From assembly GCA_016702605.1 (NCBI GenBank), contig JADJDQ010000001.1:682001-746000 (forward strand): DNA of 64,000 nt. Reading direction: 5' to 3'. The position numbers and the translations under genes were made by a program. The first letter of the stretch is position 1; each line of letters starts with the position of its first letter. The notes below the pieces were generated by a model. The model did not search any database and was not told where the DNA came from. It saw only the letters and a program-made list of their open reading frames with translations. This DNA is from Candidatus Intricatilinea gracilis (GTDB lineage: Bacteria; Pseudomonadota; Gammaproteobacteria; Burkholderiales; Burkholderiaceae_C). Below are positions 31,559-41,273 of the stretch, piece after piece.

Positions 31559-31773
31559 CCCACACGGCGGCCAGATGACCCACGCGGAAAACACCTGTGC
31601 ATGCCGCACCACGTCGGGCGGGGTATGCAACGCGAATTGATCACGCCCAGCCCGTGGCATGCGTGGCGAGATGAAACTGTAGCGGCCGGCACCCGCTGCG
31701 GGCGGGCATTGCCCCTCAGAATGCAGCGCTTCACCTGTGTCTATTGCCGCTGAGCCAGATCCACCTGTCGTCG

Positions 31774-33780
31774 ATGCCCACCTCAACCGCCCCTTCTGCG
31801 GATGCCGACTCGGCCCAGGCGCTTGCGCGGCAACTTGCGCGCAGCCTGGCGGTGGTCGTGCTGGCCAGTGCTGGCGCTGTGTTGCTGCTGTTCTGGCTGG
31901 CCGACGGCGGTGCGGGTGGCCACGCCGGGCCAGTTGGTCTGGCCATCTCGCTGGGCTGGGGCCTGATCTGTGTTCCGCTGGCCTGGCAAGGCCGGCATCG
32001 CCTGGGTCGATTGGCGCGCGAGATCACCTTTCCGCCGCTGCCGGTCACCACCGCCGACGTGGTCGAACCGGCCGCCGCGGCCACGACTACGGTCGTGCCC
32101 GCCGCGACGGTCAGCGCCAGCCTCATGCAGGAACTCATCGACGCCATGGATGCCGGCGTCGTGTTGTGGGACAACGAAGATCGCCTGGTGCTGTGCAATC
32201 GCGACTTCCGCCAGCTCTACGCCGACATCGCGCCGGCGCTGGTCGTCGGTGCACGGTTCGAGGCCATCCTGAAACACGTCGTCGACTCGGGTCTGGTGCC
32301 CCAGGCTGCCGGGCGCGAGGCAGACTGGATTGCCGAACGGTTGCGCCAACATGCCCAGCCACAGGGCACCATCCTGCGCGAAATCAACGGGCGCTGGCGG
32401 CGTATCGTCGAGCAACGCCTGGCCGACGGCAGCCTGCTGTCGTTCAGCATCGACGTCAGCGAGCTGGTGCAGCAAGGTGTTGCGTTGGCCGAAGCTCGCC
32501 AGTCTGCGCAGGCCGCAGCACAACGCCTCGAAGACGCCATCGAAGCCTTGCCCGACGGGTTTGCGCTGTACGACGCCGACGACCGGCTGGCCGTGTGCAA
32601 CACCCGCTACCGCGCCATGTACGCCAACTCGGCGCCCGTGCTGCAGATCGGCACCGGCTTCGAGGCGATCCTGCGCTACGGGCTCGAGCACGACCAGTAC
32701 CCGGCGGCGCGCGGGCGTGAGTCCGCCTGGCTGGCCGAACGTCTGGATCGTCACCGTCGCCCCCGCGGTGCCGTGCTGCAGGAGCTGCCCGGTAACCGCT
32801 GGCTACGTGTCGACGAACGCATCACCCGCGATGGTGGTGTGGCCGGCGTGCGCAACGACGTCACCGAACTGATACGCCGCGAGCAGCAGCTCAGCACCCT
32901 GAATGCCGAACTCGACGCCAGCCGTGCCGAGTTGCAGGCGGTGATCCAGACGGCCCATTCGGCCATCGTCAGTTACGACGACGACGGCCACGTGCTCAGC
33001 GCCAACCTGGCTACCGCCGAGATTCTGGGCTGGCGCGAGGCCGATCTGCTGGGCCGGCCGGTGACACAACTGGCGCCTCTGCCGCTGCATCCCACCTTGG
33101 GGCTGGACCTGGCGGTGTGCCACCGTGACGGCCGCGAGCTGATGCTGCACGCGGCCGTGTCCGAATTTGCGGTCGGTGAGAAACGCCGCTTCGTCGCGCT
33201 GATGACCGACATCACCGACCGCGAGATCTACGCGCGGGCTTTGCGTGTCAGCAATCAGCAGCTCGCCGAGTTGTCGCAGACCGACGGGCTCACCGGTCTG
33301 GCGAACCGGCGCCACTTCGACCGCCGCCTGCAAGAAGAATGGCAACGCAGCGCACGCCACGGTGTGCCGCTGGCGCTGCTGATGATCGATGTCGACCACT
33401 TCAAGCGCTACAACGACTGCCATGGTCACCTGAGCGGTGACGACTGCCTGCGCGCCATCGCCCAGGCGCTGCTGGGCTGTGCGCGTCGGTCGTCCGACCT
33501 GGTGGCGCGTTACGGCGGCGAGGAGTTCGCCGTGCTGATGCCACACGCCACCATCGAAGAAGCACAGGCGCAGGCGCAGCGCTGCATCGACACATTGGCG
33601 ATGGCCGCATTGGCCCACGGTGATTCACCCGTGGCGCCGGTCGTGACACTGAGCATCGGCGTGGCCCACATCGAGCCCGGCTTCGATGCCACACACAGCC
33701 CGACCCGGCTGCTGCAGCAAGCCGATCTGGCGCTGTACCGCGCCAAACGGGCCGGCCGATCCTGCTCGATGCTGGCCTGA
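31774..33780 (+). CDS. Membrane-bound PAS-GGDEF diguanylate cyclase
   Basis: A 668-residue protein. Two membrane helices (about 25-75) are followed by three PAS-type domains, the first two of the PAS-7 type (AMDAGVVLWDNEDRLVLCNRDFRQLYADI and ALPDGFALYDADDRLAVCNTRYRAMYA). The GGDEF domain has DGLTGLANRRHFDRRL, DVDHFKRYND and an intact active-site RYGGEEFAVLMP. It should make c-di-GMP from two GTP. The ATG at 31774 is preferred to an upstream TTG. It is convergent with the HD-GYP gene. Confidence 0.9.
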   Translation: MPTSTAPSADADSAQALARQLARSLAVVVLASAGAVLLLFWLADGGAGGHAGPVGLAISLGWGLICVPLAWQGRHRLGRLAREITFPPLPVTTADVVEPAAAATTTVVPAATVSASLMQELIDAMDAGVVLWDNEDRLVLCNRDFRQLYADIAPALVVGARFEAILKHVVDSGLVPQAAGREADWIAERLRQHAQPQGTILREINGRWRRIVEQRLADGSLLSFSIDVSELVQQGVALAEARQSAQAAAQRLEDAIEALPDGFALYDADDRLAVCNTRYRAMYANSAPVLQIGTGFEAILRYGLEHDQYPAARGRESAWLAERLDRHRRPRGAVLQELPGNRWLRVDERITRDGGVAGVRNDVTELIRREQQLSTLNAELDASRAELQAVIQTAHSAIVSYDDDGHVLSANLATAEILGWREADLLGRPVTQLAPLPLHPTLGLDLAVCHRDGRELMLHAAVSEFAVGEKRRFVALMTDITDREIYARALRVSNQQLAELSQTDGLTGLANRRHFDRRLQEEWQRSARHGVPLALLMIDVDHFKRYNDCHGHLSGDDCLRAIAQALLGCARRSSDLVARYGGEEFAVLMPHATIEEAQAQAQRCIDTLAMAALAHGDSPVAPVVTLSIGVAHIEPGFDATHSPTRLLQQADLALYRAKRAGRSCSMLA

Positions 33781-33931
33781 GCGAACGTCGGCGCACAGGC
33801 TGCCGGCGTGCGGCCAGGCCGTTGCGCCCTGCACACAACACTACAACAGCTACGGCAGCAACATCTTGCGGGTCTTGCTCGCCAGACGGCCAGCAAATGC
33901 ACGACCGGGCTGGTGCACCCTGCCGCGGCCG

Positions 33932-35113
33932 TCAGAGCATCAGGTCACTGAAGGCGGTGTGGTCGACGAATGGCGGGGCGCCCAGCGGATCGGCGAAACG
34001 ATCGCGGATCTCGTCACAGGCCGCCGGATCGGCCAGCAGCGCTTCGACACAGTCTGCGTCGATCATGCCGGCCGCCGCCTGCCGGCGCAGTTCGGCGATG
34101 TACGCCGAGGCATCCCAGGCCGGCTTGTAGTACCGCACGGCCGACAAAGCGTCGTACACGTCGGCGACGGCGACGATGCGGGCTTCGAGCGAGATGTGGT
34201 CGCCGCTCAGCCCCAGCGGATAACCCGAGCCGTCGCAGCGTTCGTGATGCTCGGCGACGATGTTGCGCATCATGCGGGCCGCCAGATCGCCACCCAGGCC
34301 GAGGTCGTCGATCATGTGGTCGACCATCTGCACGCCGAGTTCGACATGGCTACGCATCTGCGCGGCTTCGTCTGGGTCGAGCCGACCGGGCTTGAGCAGG
34401 ATGCGATCGGGGATGCCGACCTTGCCGATGTCGTGCAGCGGCGCCAGCAGGTGCAGGTATTCGACGTATTCGTCGCTCAGGCGCAACCGGCCGGACAGAC
34501 GGCGCGCGATCAGCCGCGCATACAGCCCGATGCGGCGCAGGTGCTGGCCGGTCTCGACGTCACGCTGGCCCGCCAGGCCACACGCCAGGTTGACAGCGCC
34601 GATGAGCGTGCGCACCGCACTGGCGCGCGACAGGTAGAGCTGCGCGGCCAGTTCGGCAAACAGGTCGAGAAAGGCCGTGACCTCGGGCGTGAAGACTCCG
34701 ACCTGGCGCGAATCGAAGAACAGGAAGGCGACCAGCACCTCACCCTGGTACACCGGCAACGTGTAGCTGGCGCAGTAACCCTGCGACTTGAGCCACTCGG
34801 TGTGAGCGGTGGGTGCGGTGAACCGTTGCTCGATGTCGTCGACCACGCGGCTGCGGCGCTGCAACATCAGTTCGCGCAGCGACGGCACATCGGCCAGATG
34901 GGCTTCGTAGCGCAGCAACGCGTCGCTGGCGCCGTTGCTGCTGATGAAAGTCTTGAGCAGGTCGAGGTCGGCGTCGTACAGCGCGATGGCAATACGGTCG
35001 ATGAAGGCGTAGCGGCTCTTCGCGATCTGATGCAAAGAGCGCAGCCGCGCCTCGACGTTGTCGCCGACGGACGGCGCAGACAGGGCCGACAAACGGCCCG
35101 AGGTGGTGGACAT
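33932..35113 (-). CDS. GAF-HD-GYP c-di-GMP phosphodiesterase
   Basis: A 393-residue protein. A GAF-like sensor covers the first ~170 residues. The HD-GYP domain shows HLLAPLHDIGKVGIPDRIL and IVAEHHERCDGSGYPLGLSGD with the metal ligands and the HHER/DGSGYP signature, then IVAVADVYDALSAVRYYKPAW. It should hydrolyse c-di-GMP. The start is set at the ATG at 35113 (MSTTSGR); an upstream frame extension adds an unlikely Cys/Ser-rich segment. It faces the diguanylate cyclase. Confidence 0.9.
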   Translation of the reverse strand: MSTTSGRLSALSAPSVGDNVEARLRSLHQIAKSRYAFIDRIAIALYDADLDLLKTFISSNGASDALLRYEAHLADVPSLRELMLQRRSRVVDDIEQRFTAPTAHTEWLKSQGYCASYTLPVYQGEVLVAFLFFDSRQVGVFTPEVTAFLDLFAELAAQLYLSRASAVRTLIGAVNLACGLAGQRDVETGQHLRRIGLYARLIARRLSGRLRLSDEYVEYLHLLAPLHDIGKVGIPDRILLKPGRLDPDEAAQMRSHVELGVQMVDHMIDDLGLGGDLAARMMRNIVAEHHERCDGSGYPLGLSGDHISLEARIVAVADVYDALSAVRYYKPAWDASAYIAELRRQAAAGMIDADCVEALLADPAACDEIRDRFADPLGAPPFVDHTAFSDLML

Positions 35114-35289
35114 GTGGGGCGATCTGGTTGCGTCGACGAGTCTAGTGGCAAGATTCGAACCAGATGTTGCCCGGCCACAGGAACAGCAGGCGCTCGAATA
35201 CATGGTGACAAGCAGCGCTTGTCGATGATTGGCCGGTGCCGCCTAGCCGCACGGTTGTCTGGATGGTTGTCATTGCATCGGGAGTCGAC

Positions 35290-35760
35290 ATGAAGGAACT
35301 CGTTCTGGGACTGGCGCTGTGTGCCCTGCTGGCGTCGCCGCCGAGCCAGGCAGCTGGGGGCGGCGAAGACGCCTCGAGCAGCGAGGCGCCGGCCGACCCT
35401 GACTTCAAGGCCGGCGTGCAGGCGGTGAAGAAGCAGGCCTGGCCCGAAGTCGTGGCCCGCATGGGCGCGGTGGTGCGGCGCAATGCGCGCAACGCCGACG
35501 CGTGGAACTACCTGGGTTACGCCTACCGCCACCTGGGCGACATGGACAAGTCGTTCAGCCATTACGAACGTGCCCTGCAGATCGACCCGGATCACCGCGG
35601 CGCACGCGAGTACCTGGGTGAAGCCTACCTGCAGGTCGGCAAGGTGGCCGAAGCCGAGGCGCAGCTGCGTGCCCTCGACAAGATCTGCTGGTTGCCTTGT
35701 GAGGAGTTCCGCGACCTCGAGGCCAAGCTGGCGCAATACCGCAAGAACCACCCGGGCTGA
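35290..35760 (+). CDS. Exported tetratricopeptide-repeat protein
   Basis: A 156-residue protein. A signal peptide ends near PSQAAGG. Then come an acidic linker and two to three TPR units (DAWNYLGYAYRHLGDMDKSFSHYERALQIDP; GAREYLGEAYLQVGKVAEAEAQLRALDKI) and a CWLPCEEF motif with two cysteines. TPR proteins of this kind act as periplasmic scaffolds. A GGAG ribosome-binding site precedes the ATG at 35290. Confidence 0.85.
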   Translation: MKELVLGLALCALLASPPSQAAGGGEDASSSEAPADPDFKAGVQAVKKQAWPEVVARMGAVVRRNARNADAWNYLGYAYRHLGDMDKSFSHYERALQIDPDHRGAREYLGEAYLQVGKVAEAEAQLRALDKICWLPCEEFRDLEAKLAQYRKNHPG

Positions 35761-35766
35761 GTCACC

Positions 35767-36675
35767 TCATGGCAGCTGACCCAGCCCGGCGCGATAGAAC
35801 TCGACGAACGCCCGCACGCTGGTCCGCACATGGCGCCCGGGCGGGTAGACCGCGTGGATGCCACCACCGGGCAGGCGCCAGTCGGTCAGCACCTGGTTGA
35901 GCCGGCCGGCCTGCAGGTCGGCACGCGCCGACAGCCCGTCGAGCACCGAGATGCCGGCGCCTGCCACCAGCATGGCGCGCAAGGCCGCCGACGAATCGGT
36001 CTGCAGCCGGGCGCTGACCCGCACCGGGCAGTTGCTGCCGTCGGGTGCGGTGAACTGCCAGGTCAGCGGCGACGGCAGCAGGCTCAGCGCCACCCAGTCG
36101 TGCGCCGCCAGATCGGTCGCCAGGGCCGGCCGGCCCCGCCGCGCCAGGTAGGCCGGCGCAGCCACCACGATCTGGTCGAAATTGCCGACGTGGGTGGCGC
36201 GCAGGCTCGAATCACGCAGCCAGCCCAGGCGAAACGCCAGGTCGATGCCGCCGGCCACCATGTCGCCGATGTGGTCGCTGGCCAGCAAGTCGATCTGCAG
36301 GCCCGGGTGCAGGGCCGAAAACTCGGCCACCACCGCCGCGACCGATTGCGCCGCATGGTCGACCGAGGTGGCGATGCGCAGCCGGCCGGTCAGCTCGGCG
36401 CTGTCGTATGACGCCTGCGCCAGTGCTTCGTGCAGGCCACCGAGCAGCGGCGCGGTGGCATCGAGCAGCGCCCGTCCGGCGTCGGTGAGGGTGACGCGGC
36501 GGGTGGTGCGCGTGAACAGCGCCGTGCCGAGCGCAACCTCGAGCCGCCGCACATCCAGGCTCAGCTTGGACTTGGCCACACCGAGCTGGTCGGCCGCGGC
36601 GGTGAAGCTCGTGTTGTCGGCCACGGCGATGAACGACGAGAGGCGCGCGATGTCGCTGGCTGGGCTGTCGGCCAT
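35767..36675 (-). CDS. LysR-family transcriptional regulator
   Basis: A 302-residue regulator. The N-terminal winged helix is SFIAVADNTSFTAAADQLGVAKSKLSLDVRRLEVALGTALFTRTTRRVTLTDAG. The effector domain has the IDLAFRLGWLRDSSL motif of the CrgA/DhcR subfamily. It is divergent from the NAD(P)-binding oxidoreductase gene with a 131-bp gap, the usual arrangement for a LysR regulator and its target. Confidence 0.9.
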   Translation of the reverse strand: MADSPASDIARLSSFIAVADNTSFTAAADQLGVAKSKLSLDVRRLEVALGTALFTRTTRRVTLTDAGRALLDATAPLLGGLHEALAQASYDSAELTGRLRIATSVDHAAQSVAAVVAEFSALHPGLQIDLLASDHIGDMVAGGIDLAFRLGWLRDSSLRATHVGNFDQIVVAAPAYLARRGRPALATDLAAHDWVALSLLPSPLTWQFTAPDGSNCPVRVSARLQTDSSAALRAMLVAGAGISVLDGLSARADLQAGRLNQVLTDWRLPGGGIHAVYPPGRHVRTSVRAFVEFYRAGLGQLP

Positions 36676-36806
36676 GGGGCGATTGTTCTGGTAAGTGAAA
36701 CAGTGTGTGGTGGCCGCGGCACTTTATCGCATCAATCACAAACGCGACGATGGCGTCACTGTCACTCATCCACCCGGATTCACACGGATCCACCCAGGAG
36801 TTCTCC

Positions 36807-37445
36807 ATGCAGATTGCACTCATCGGCGCCAGCGGTTTCATCGGTTCGACCTTGCGCATCGAGGCGCTGGCGCGCGGCCATCAGGTCCGCGCCATCGTCA
36901 GCAACCCGGCCAAGCTCGCAGCAGCGGCCCATCTGGACGTCCGCCAGGTCAACGTGCTCGACCCCCATGCCCTGGCCGAAGCGCTCAGCGGCGTCGACGC
37001 CGTGATCAGCGCCTTCAGTGGCCATGCCCAGACCGACGTGCGTGGCTATTACGTGCGAGGTGTACGCAGCATCGTCGACGCGGTGCGCAGCGCCGGCCGG
37101 CCACGCCTGCTGATGGTGGGCGGCGCAGGCAGCCTGGAGGTGGCGCCCGGCGTGCAACTGGTCGACACCGACGCCTTCCCGACTGCCTGGAAAGGCACGG
37201 CCGAAGGCGCGCGCGATGCCCTGGCCCTGCTGCGCGCCGAATCGGGCCTCACCTGGACCATGCTCAGCCCGTCGGCGCATCTGCAGCCCGGCCGACGCAC
37301 GGGGCAGTTCCGCCTCGGCACCGACCAGTTGCTGGTGGCCGCCAGCGGTCAGAGCGAGGTGTCGGTCGAGGACTACGCCGTGGCCATGATCGACGAGCTC
37401 GAAACGCCGGCACACACCGGCCGGCGTTTCACGGTCGGCTACTGA
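36807..37445 (+). CDS. NAD(P)-binding (NmrA/YwnB-like) oxidoreductase
   Basis: A 212-residue Rossmann protein. It begins MQIALIGASGFIGSTL, with the GxxGxxG dinucleotide loop, and has VDAVISAFSG and PRLLMVGGAGSLEV. It lacks the YxxxK pair of classical short-chain dehydrogenases, as expected for this NAD(P)H-binding subgroup. The ATG is set at 36807, with an AGGAG ribosome-binding site seven bases upstream. It is probably controlled by the divergent LysR gene. Substrate unknown. Confidence 0.85.
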   Translation: MQIALIGASGFIGSTLRIEALARGHQVRAIVSNPAKLAAAAHLDVRQVNVLDPHALAEALSGVDAVISAFSGHAQTDVRGYYVRGVRSIVDAVRSAGRPRLLMVGGAGSLEVAPGVQLVDTDAFPTAWKGTAEGARDALALLRAESGLTWTMLSPSAHLQPGRRTGQFRLGTDQLLVAASGQSEVSVEDYAVAMIDELETPAHTGRRFTVGY

Positions 37446-37591
37446 TGGCCGCGCGCAGCAGCTGACGCAGCACCCACGAACTGGTAAGCAGCAACCGCGT
37501 CGAACAGGCGGGCGGCACACACGAGCAGGTGTGCGGCAACCGCGCCACGGCCGCCTCACACCGGATCGATCGGTGGTTCGACGATCTCGGC

Positions 37592-39181
37592 TCAATCCGT
37601 CGCGGCTGTCGGCAACCAGACGTCGACACACAGGCCCGGCGCGGCATTGCTGAACAGCAGCCGGCCGCGATGCGCCTCGATCACCAGGCGCACCAGGTAC
37701 AGGCCCAGGCCGACACCGCCGGTGCTGCGTTGTCGCGCGGTGTCGGCGCGCCAGAAGGCCTGGCCGAGTGAGTCGAGTTGCTCGGGCGCCACGCCGGGGC
37801 CAAAGTCACGCACGCTGAGCCACACACCTGCGCTGCCGTCACCGCCCAGGTCTGCCTGTCGATCGCGCGGGCCGGGTGTCAGGGTGATCTGCAGCCGCGG
37901 CGCTTCACCGTCACGCCGGCCGTGGCGCAGTGCGTTGACCAGCAGATTGCGCAGCGCCAGGCGCAGGCGCGGCGCGTCGAGTGACATGGGCGGCAGTGGC
38001 GCCACCTGATCCCGCTCAGCCATCTCGACGACGGCCGCCGGGCAATGTTCCGCCACCAGCGCGGCGAGCAGTGCGCCCAGGTCGGTGGGTTCGCAGTGCA
38101 GGGCGGCGTGGCCGGCGGCCAGGCGTTCACTTTCGAGCAAGTCGGTGATGAGGTCGCGCATGGCGGCCAGGTCGTGCAGCAGGGCGTCGCGCGCCGGGCC
38201 GTCGTCGACCAGTTCGGCGTTCAACCGTGCTCGGGTGAGCGGTGAACGCAACTCGTGGCTGATGGCCAGCAGCAGCGCCCGTTTGGCGTCGAGCATGGCG
38301 TGGATGTCGCGCGCCATGGTGTTGACCTGGGCGGCCAGGTCGCCGAGTTCGTCGCTGCGCCGCACGGGGATGGGTGTGGCGAAGTCGCCGCCGCCGTACC
38401 GCTGCGCGCCGGCGCCGATGTCGGCCAGCGGCGCCAGCAAGCGGCGCACGTAGGCATAGGCGCCCAGCGTGAGCAGCAGGATGGCCACCAGCGTCAACCA
38501 GCCGATGGTGCGCGGGCGGCGCTCGATGTCCGCCACGTCGAGCCCGAAATGCAGGGTGTGGCCGTCGGCGCTGATGCGGGTCAGCAGCCACTCGCCGGGG
38601 CCACGGGGCTCACGCGGGCGCCAGAAGGGCGGCCGGCGTGTGTCACGCGACTCGTCTTGACTGGCGCTCGCCTGCGAGTCGGGCGCAGCGGTGGCGCCCG
38701 TTGGCGGCGTGACGAGCGCCGGAACGTGTGTGGTCGGCTCGTTCAGGGGAGAGGCGACCGGGCGCGGCTCGCCAAGGGCCGGTACATCCGGGCGCCGCGC
38801 CGCACCGCGCAGCTCCTCGGGGTGTGGGTGTGGCAGGCCGTCGATGTCGAGACGGGCGGCCATCTCGCCGCGGGTGTCGAAGTTGACGCTCGGCCCGCGC
38901 ACCTGCACCCAGATCGGCAGGCGCTCGGCCAGGGCCAGCGCCCGAGCCAGGTCCGGCGGGCTGCCGATGTCCGCGGCCAGGCGATCGACGTAGTCGCTCA
39001 GCAGTGGGCGCACCAGCTCGCGCCAGCCGCCCGACAACGCGCGCTGCATGCCAAAGACAAAGACCGAACTCATGGCCAGGCCCAGCACGACGAACACCAG
39101 CACCAGCCGCATGCGCAGCGAATGGCGCCACTGGCGTGCCCAGCGCGGTTGGCGCAGCCAGCGGGGCAGGCGAGTACTCAC
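37592..39181 (-). CDS. HAMP-type sensor histidine kinase (CpxA/RstB-like)
   Basis: A 529-residue kinase from a GTG that overlaps the regulator stop by four bases. Membrane helix one is near 25-50 and the second near 220-245. Between them lies a periplasmic domain interrupted by a Pro/Thr/Ala-rich low-complexity stretch (about 135-190). HAMP, HisKA (LLAISHELRSPLTRAR) and HATPase (NLLVNALRHGRRDGE, GGVGLGLYLV) follow. It is the third gene of an operon with a Spy/CpxP-like protein and an OmpR-class regulator, which points to envelope-stress sensing. Confidence 0.88.
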   Translation of the reverse strand: MSTRLPRWLRQPRWARQWRHSLRMRLVLVFVVLGLAMSSVFVFGMQRALSGGWRELVRPLLSDYVDRLAADIGSPPDLARALALAERLPIWVQVRGPSVNFDTRGEMAARLDIDGLPHPHPEELRGAARRPDVPALGEPRPVASPLNEPTTHVPALVTPPTGATAAPDSQASASQDESRDTRRPPFWRPREPRGPGEWLLTRISADGHTLHFGLDVADIERRPRTIGWLTLVAILLLTLGAYAYVRRLLAPLADIGAGAQRYGGGDFATPIPVRRSDELGDLAAQVNTMARDIHAMLDAKRALLLAISHELRSPLTRARLNAELVDDGPARDALLHDLAAMRDLITDLLESERLAAGHAALHCEPTDLGALLAALVAEHCPAAVVEMAERDQVAPLPPMSLDAPRLRLALRNLLVNALRHGRRDGEAPRLQITLTPGPRDRQADLGGDGSAGVWLSVRDFGPGVAPEQLDSLGQAFWRADTARQRSTGGVGLGLYLVRLVIEAHRGRLLFSNAAPGLCVDVWLPTAATD

Positions 39182-39903
39182 ACCGGCGCCCCGGCAAAGG
39201 TGTAGCCGGCGTTGCGCAGCGTCTTGATCACGTCCAGCGGCTCGAGCTTGCGGCGCACCCGGCTCACCAGGATGTCCACCGCTCGGGTGTACAGGTCGGC
39301 CTCGTGGCCGCGCAGGCTGTTGAGGATCTCGTCGCGGTTGAACACCCGGCCCGGCTCACGCGCCAGCAAGCACAGCAGTTCATATTCGGTACTGGTGAGT
39401 GCCACCAGGTCACCCTGGCGGGTGACCTCGCGGCGCACCTGATCGATCACCAGGCCCTCGAACTCCAGCCGCTGGCGTGGCGGCGCATTGCGCGCTGACA
39501 CAGGTTCGACCACCACCGCCGACGGGCGAGCCTGACGGCGCAGCACGGTCTGCAGACGCGCCGCCAGTTCACGTGGCTCGAACGGTTTGGGCAGATAGTC
39601 GTCGGCGCCAATTTCCAGGCCGACGACCCGGTCCATCAGCTCGCCGCGCGCCGTGAGCATCACCACCGGCAACTGGGCGACGTGGTCGTCCGGATGGCGG
39701 CGGATGCGCCGGCACAACTCGAAGCCGTCCATCTCGGGCAGCATCACGTCGAGGATGGCGGCGTCGAATCCACCGGCCTCGAGCCGCGCCAGGCCGTCGC
39801 TCGGCCGCGTCGACGCTTCGAGCTCGAAGCCGAAGCGGCTCAGGTAGGCCGCCAGCGGCGCGGCAAGCAACTCGTCGTCGTCGATCAGGAGGATGCGTGG
39901 CAT
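39178..39903 (-). CDS. OmpR-class response regulator
   Basis: A 241-residue regulator. Receiver: ILLIDDDELLAAPL, phosphoacceptor Asp in AILDVMLPEMDGFELC, VVMLTARGE and PKPFEPRELAARL. Winged helix: LTSTEYELLCLLAREPGRVFNRDEIL and VDILVSRVRRKLEPLDVIKTLRNAGYTF. It is most like CpxR/RstA. The start is at the ATG at 39903; the frame continues upstream without homology. It is 101 bases downstream of the Spy-like gene. Confidence 0.9.
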   Translation of the reverse strand: MPRILLIDDDELLAAPLAAYLSRFGFELEASTRPSDGLARLEAGGFDAAILDVMLPEMDGFELCRRIRRHPDDHVAQLPVVMLTARGELMDRVVGLEIGADDYLPKPFEPRELAARLQTVLRRQARPSAVVVEPVSARNAPPRQRLEFEGLVIDQVRREVTRQGDLVALTSTEYELLCLLAREPGRVFNRDEILNSLRGHEADLYTRAVDILVSRVRRKLEPLDVIKTLRNAGYTFAGAPV

Positions 39904-40004
39904 GGCGTGATCGTGCCATGGCGCGGGATGGCGCCGTGATGGACGGGCGACAGGGTTGACGCCCGTCGCCTTTCGCCCGTTGCCGGGCTGTTGCCGGCTA
40001 TTGG

Positions 40005-40571
40005 CTATTGCTTGGGCGCCGTGTCGCCGCCCGCCGGAGCTGGCGCGCTGCGATCGCCCTGCCGGCCGAACCAGCGATGGCCGCCGCGTTTGTCCATCCA
40101 CTCGCGCACCTTTTGCTGCTGGTCGGGGCGCAGGCCATCGAAGAAGTCGCCGAAGGCAGTGATCAGCTCGGGTGAGCCGGATTTGACCGCGGCCGTCTTC
40201 TGGTCGACCAGCAGTTGCGCGCCGGCCCGGTCGAAGGTGTTGCCGGCCAGCAGGGCGCGCGCCTTGGCGCGAGGATCACCGTCGTTGCCGATCAAGGCCT
40301 TGCGCTGATCGGCGAGTTTGTCCAGCACCACGCCCAGGCGCTGCTTCTGGGCGGCGTCCAGGTCGAGCCGGCTGGCGACCCGGTCGGACATGCGCTGGCG
40401 CATGCGGCTCACGTCTTCGGCGCTCATCTGGCTCATGTCGCCGCGGTAGGGGCTGGCGTGGCCACAGGCGGTGAGGCCGCCCGCGATCAGGCCGGCCCCC
40501 AGCACGGCCAGCACGACGCGGCGCAGGCCCTTGTGAAGTGACATCCGGCTAAACAGGTTCTTGACAGTCAT
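40005..40571 (-). CDS. Spy/CpxP-like LTXXQ-type envelope protein, probable lipoprotein
   Basis: A 188-residue protein. The signal segment ends with the lipobox-like GLTACG. The mature part is helical with a Met-rich DMSQMSAEDVSRMRQRMSDRV stretch, LDLDAAQKQRLGVVLDKL and LRPDQQQKVREWM, the latter resembling the LTxxQ repeats of Spy/CpxP. It is first in an operon with a regulator-kinase pair, like cpxP with cpxRA. A periplasmic chaperone or signal-dampening role is inferred. A second in-frame ATG at 40543 is possible. Confidence 0.82.
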   Translation of the reverse strand: MTVKNLFSRMSLHKGLRRVVLAVLGAGLIAGGLTACGHASPYRGDMSQMSAEDVSRMRQRMSDRVASRLDLDAAQKQRLGVVLDKLADQRKALIGNDGDPRAKARALLAGNTFDRAGAQLLVDQKTAAVKSGSPELITAFGDFFDGLRPDQQQKVREWMDKRGGHRWFGRQGDRSAPAPAGGDTAPKQ

Positions 40572-40818
40572 GGGTGCTCCGGTCGAGTTGCCCGATCCGT
40601 CGGTGCGGACAGGTGGGTTGAACAGGGCGCCATCGTCGCGTCCGGGCCACCGGATCGTCCTTGCAGCGCGGTATCGGCGTGTTTCGTTTCTTGTCGCCGG
40701 ACCGGCATCGGCGGGGCCCCGGGCCTGTCGCGGCGTATCGGCCCAAGCCAGACAACGAGTTTGGCGAGTGGTGTGCCCAGGTGTATCTCCATGAATGTGT
40801 TTGCGAATCTGACAAATT

Positions 40819-40837
40819 AATGGGTAATCATCCCATT
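40819..40837. promoter_or_regulatory. Palindrome copy 1 (AATGGG...CCCATT)
   Basis: AATGGGTAATCATCCCATT is a 19-bp repeat whose right nine bases are identical to those of the copy at 41274-41292. It lies between the Spy-like gene and the first sigma-54 operon, about 520 bases before the promoter. An upstream activator site is the inferred role. Confidence 0.45.
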
Positions 40838-41273
40838 GCATGTTCATTACCTCAATTCCAGCCCCCGCAGCCCGCCTCACAGGCTGAAATACCACATGTT
40901 CGTGTGACATTCTTCGCACTCCAGACCTCGAAACGAAGCACGTGAACGGACATCAGGAGTTGCTGCGAGAGATTGGATTTCTTTTTCGAATCAACAGCTT
41001 GCTATCGTCGCGCAAGCCGCGGCGAAAGGTCGCAGGCCCGTCGCCGAAGAGTCAGCGAACCGACCTCGGCGCGAGGTTCGGGGACTTCGGCCGAGTTTGC
41101 TGTCGGGTCACCGGACAAGCCGGCAGAGCTTGGATATCCGACCCGGGCGTCGGCAAACTTGTTTCCGATCAAGACGGAATGACACACTGCGTGGGCATAT
41201 CACCCAGCGTTGCGGGCCATTTGGCCCACATCCCCCGAATAAGGGGGGTATATAAAGTGATACTGTTGATCAA

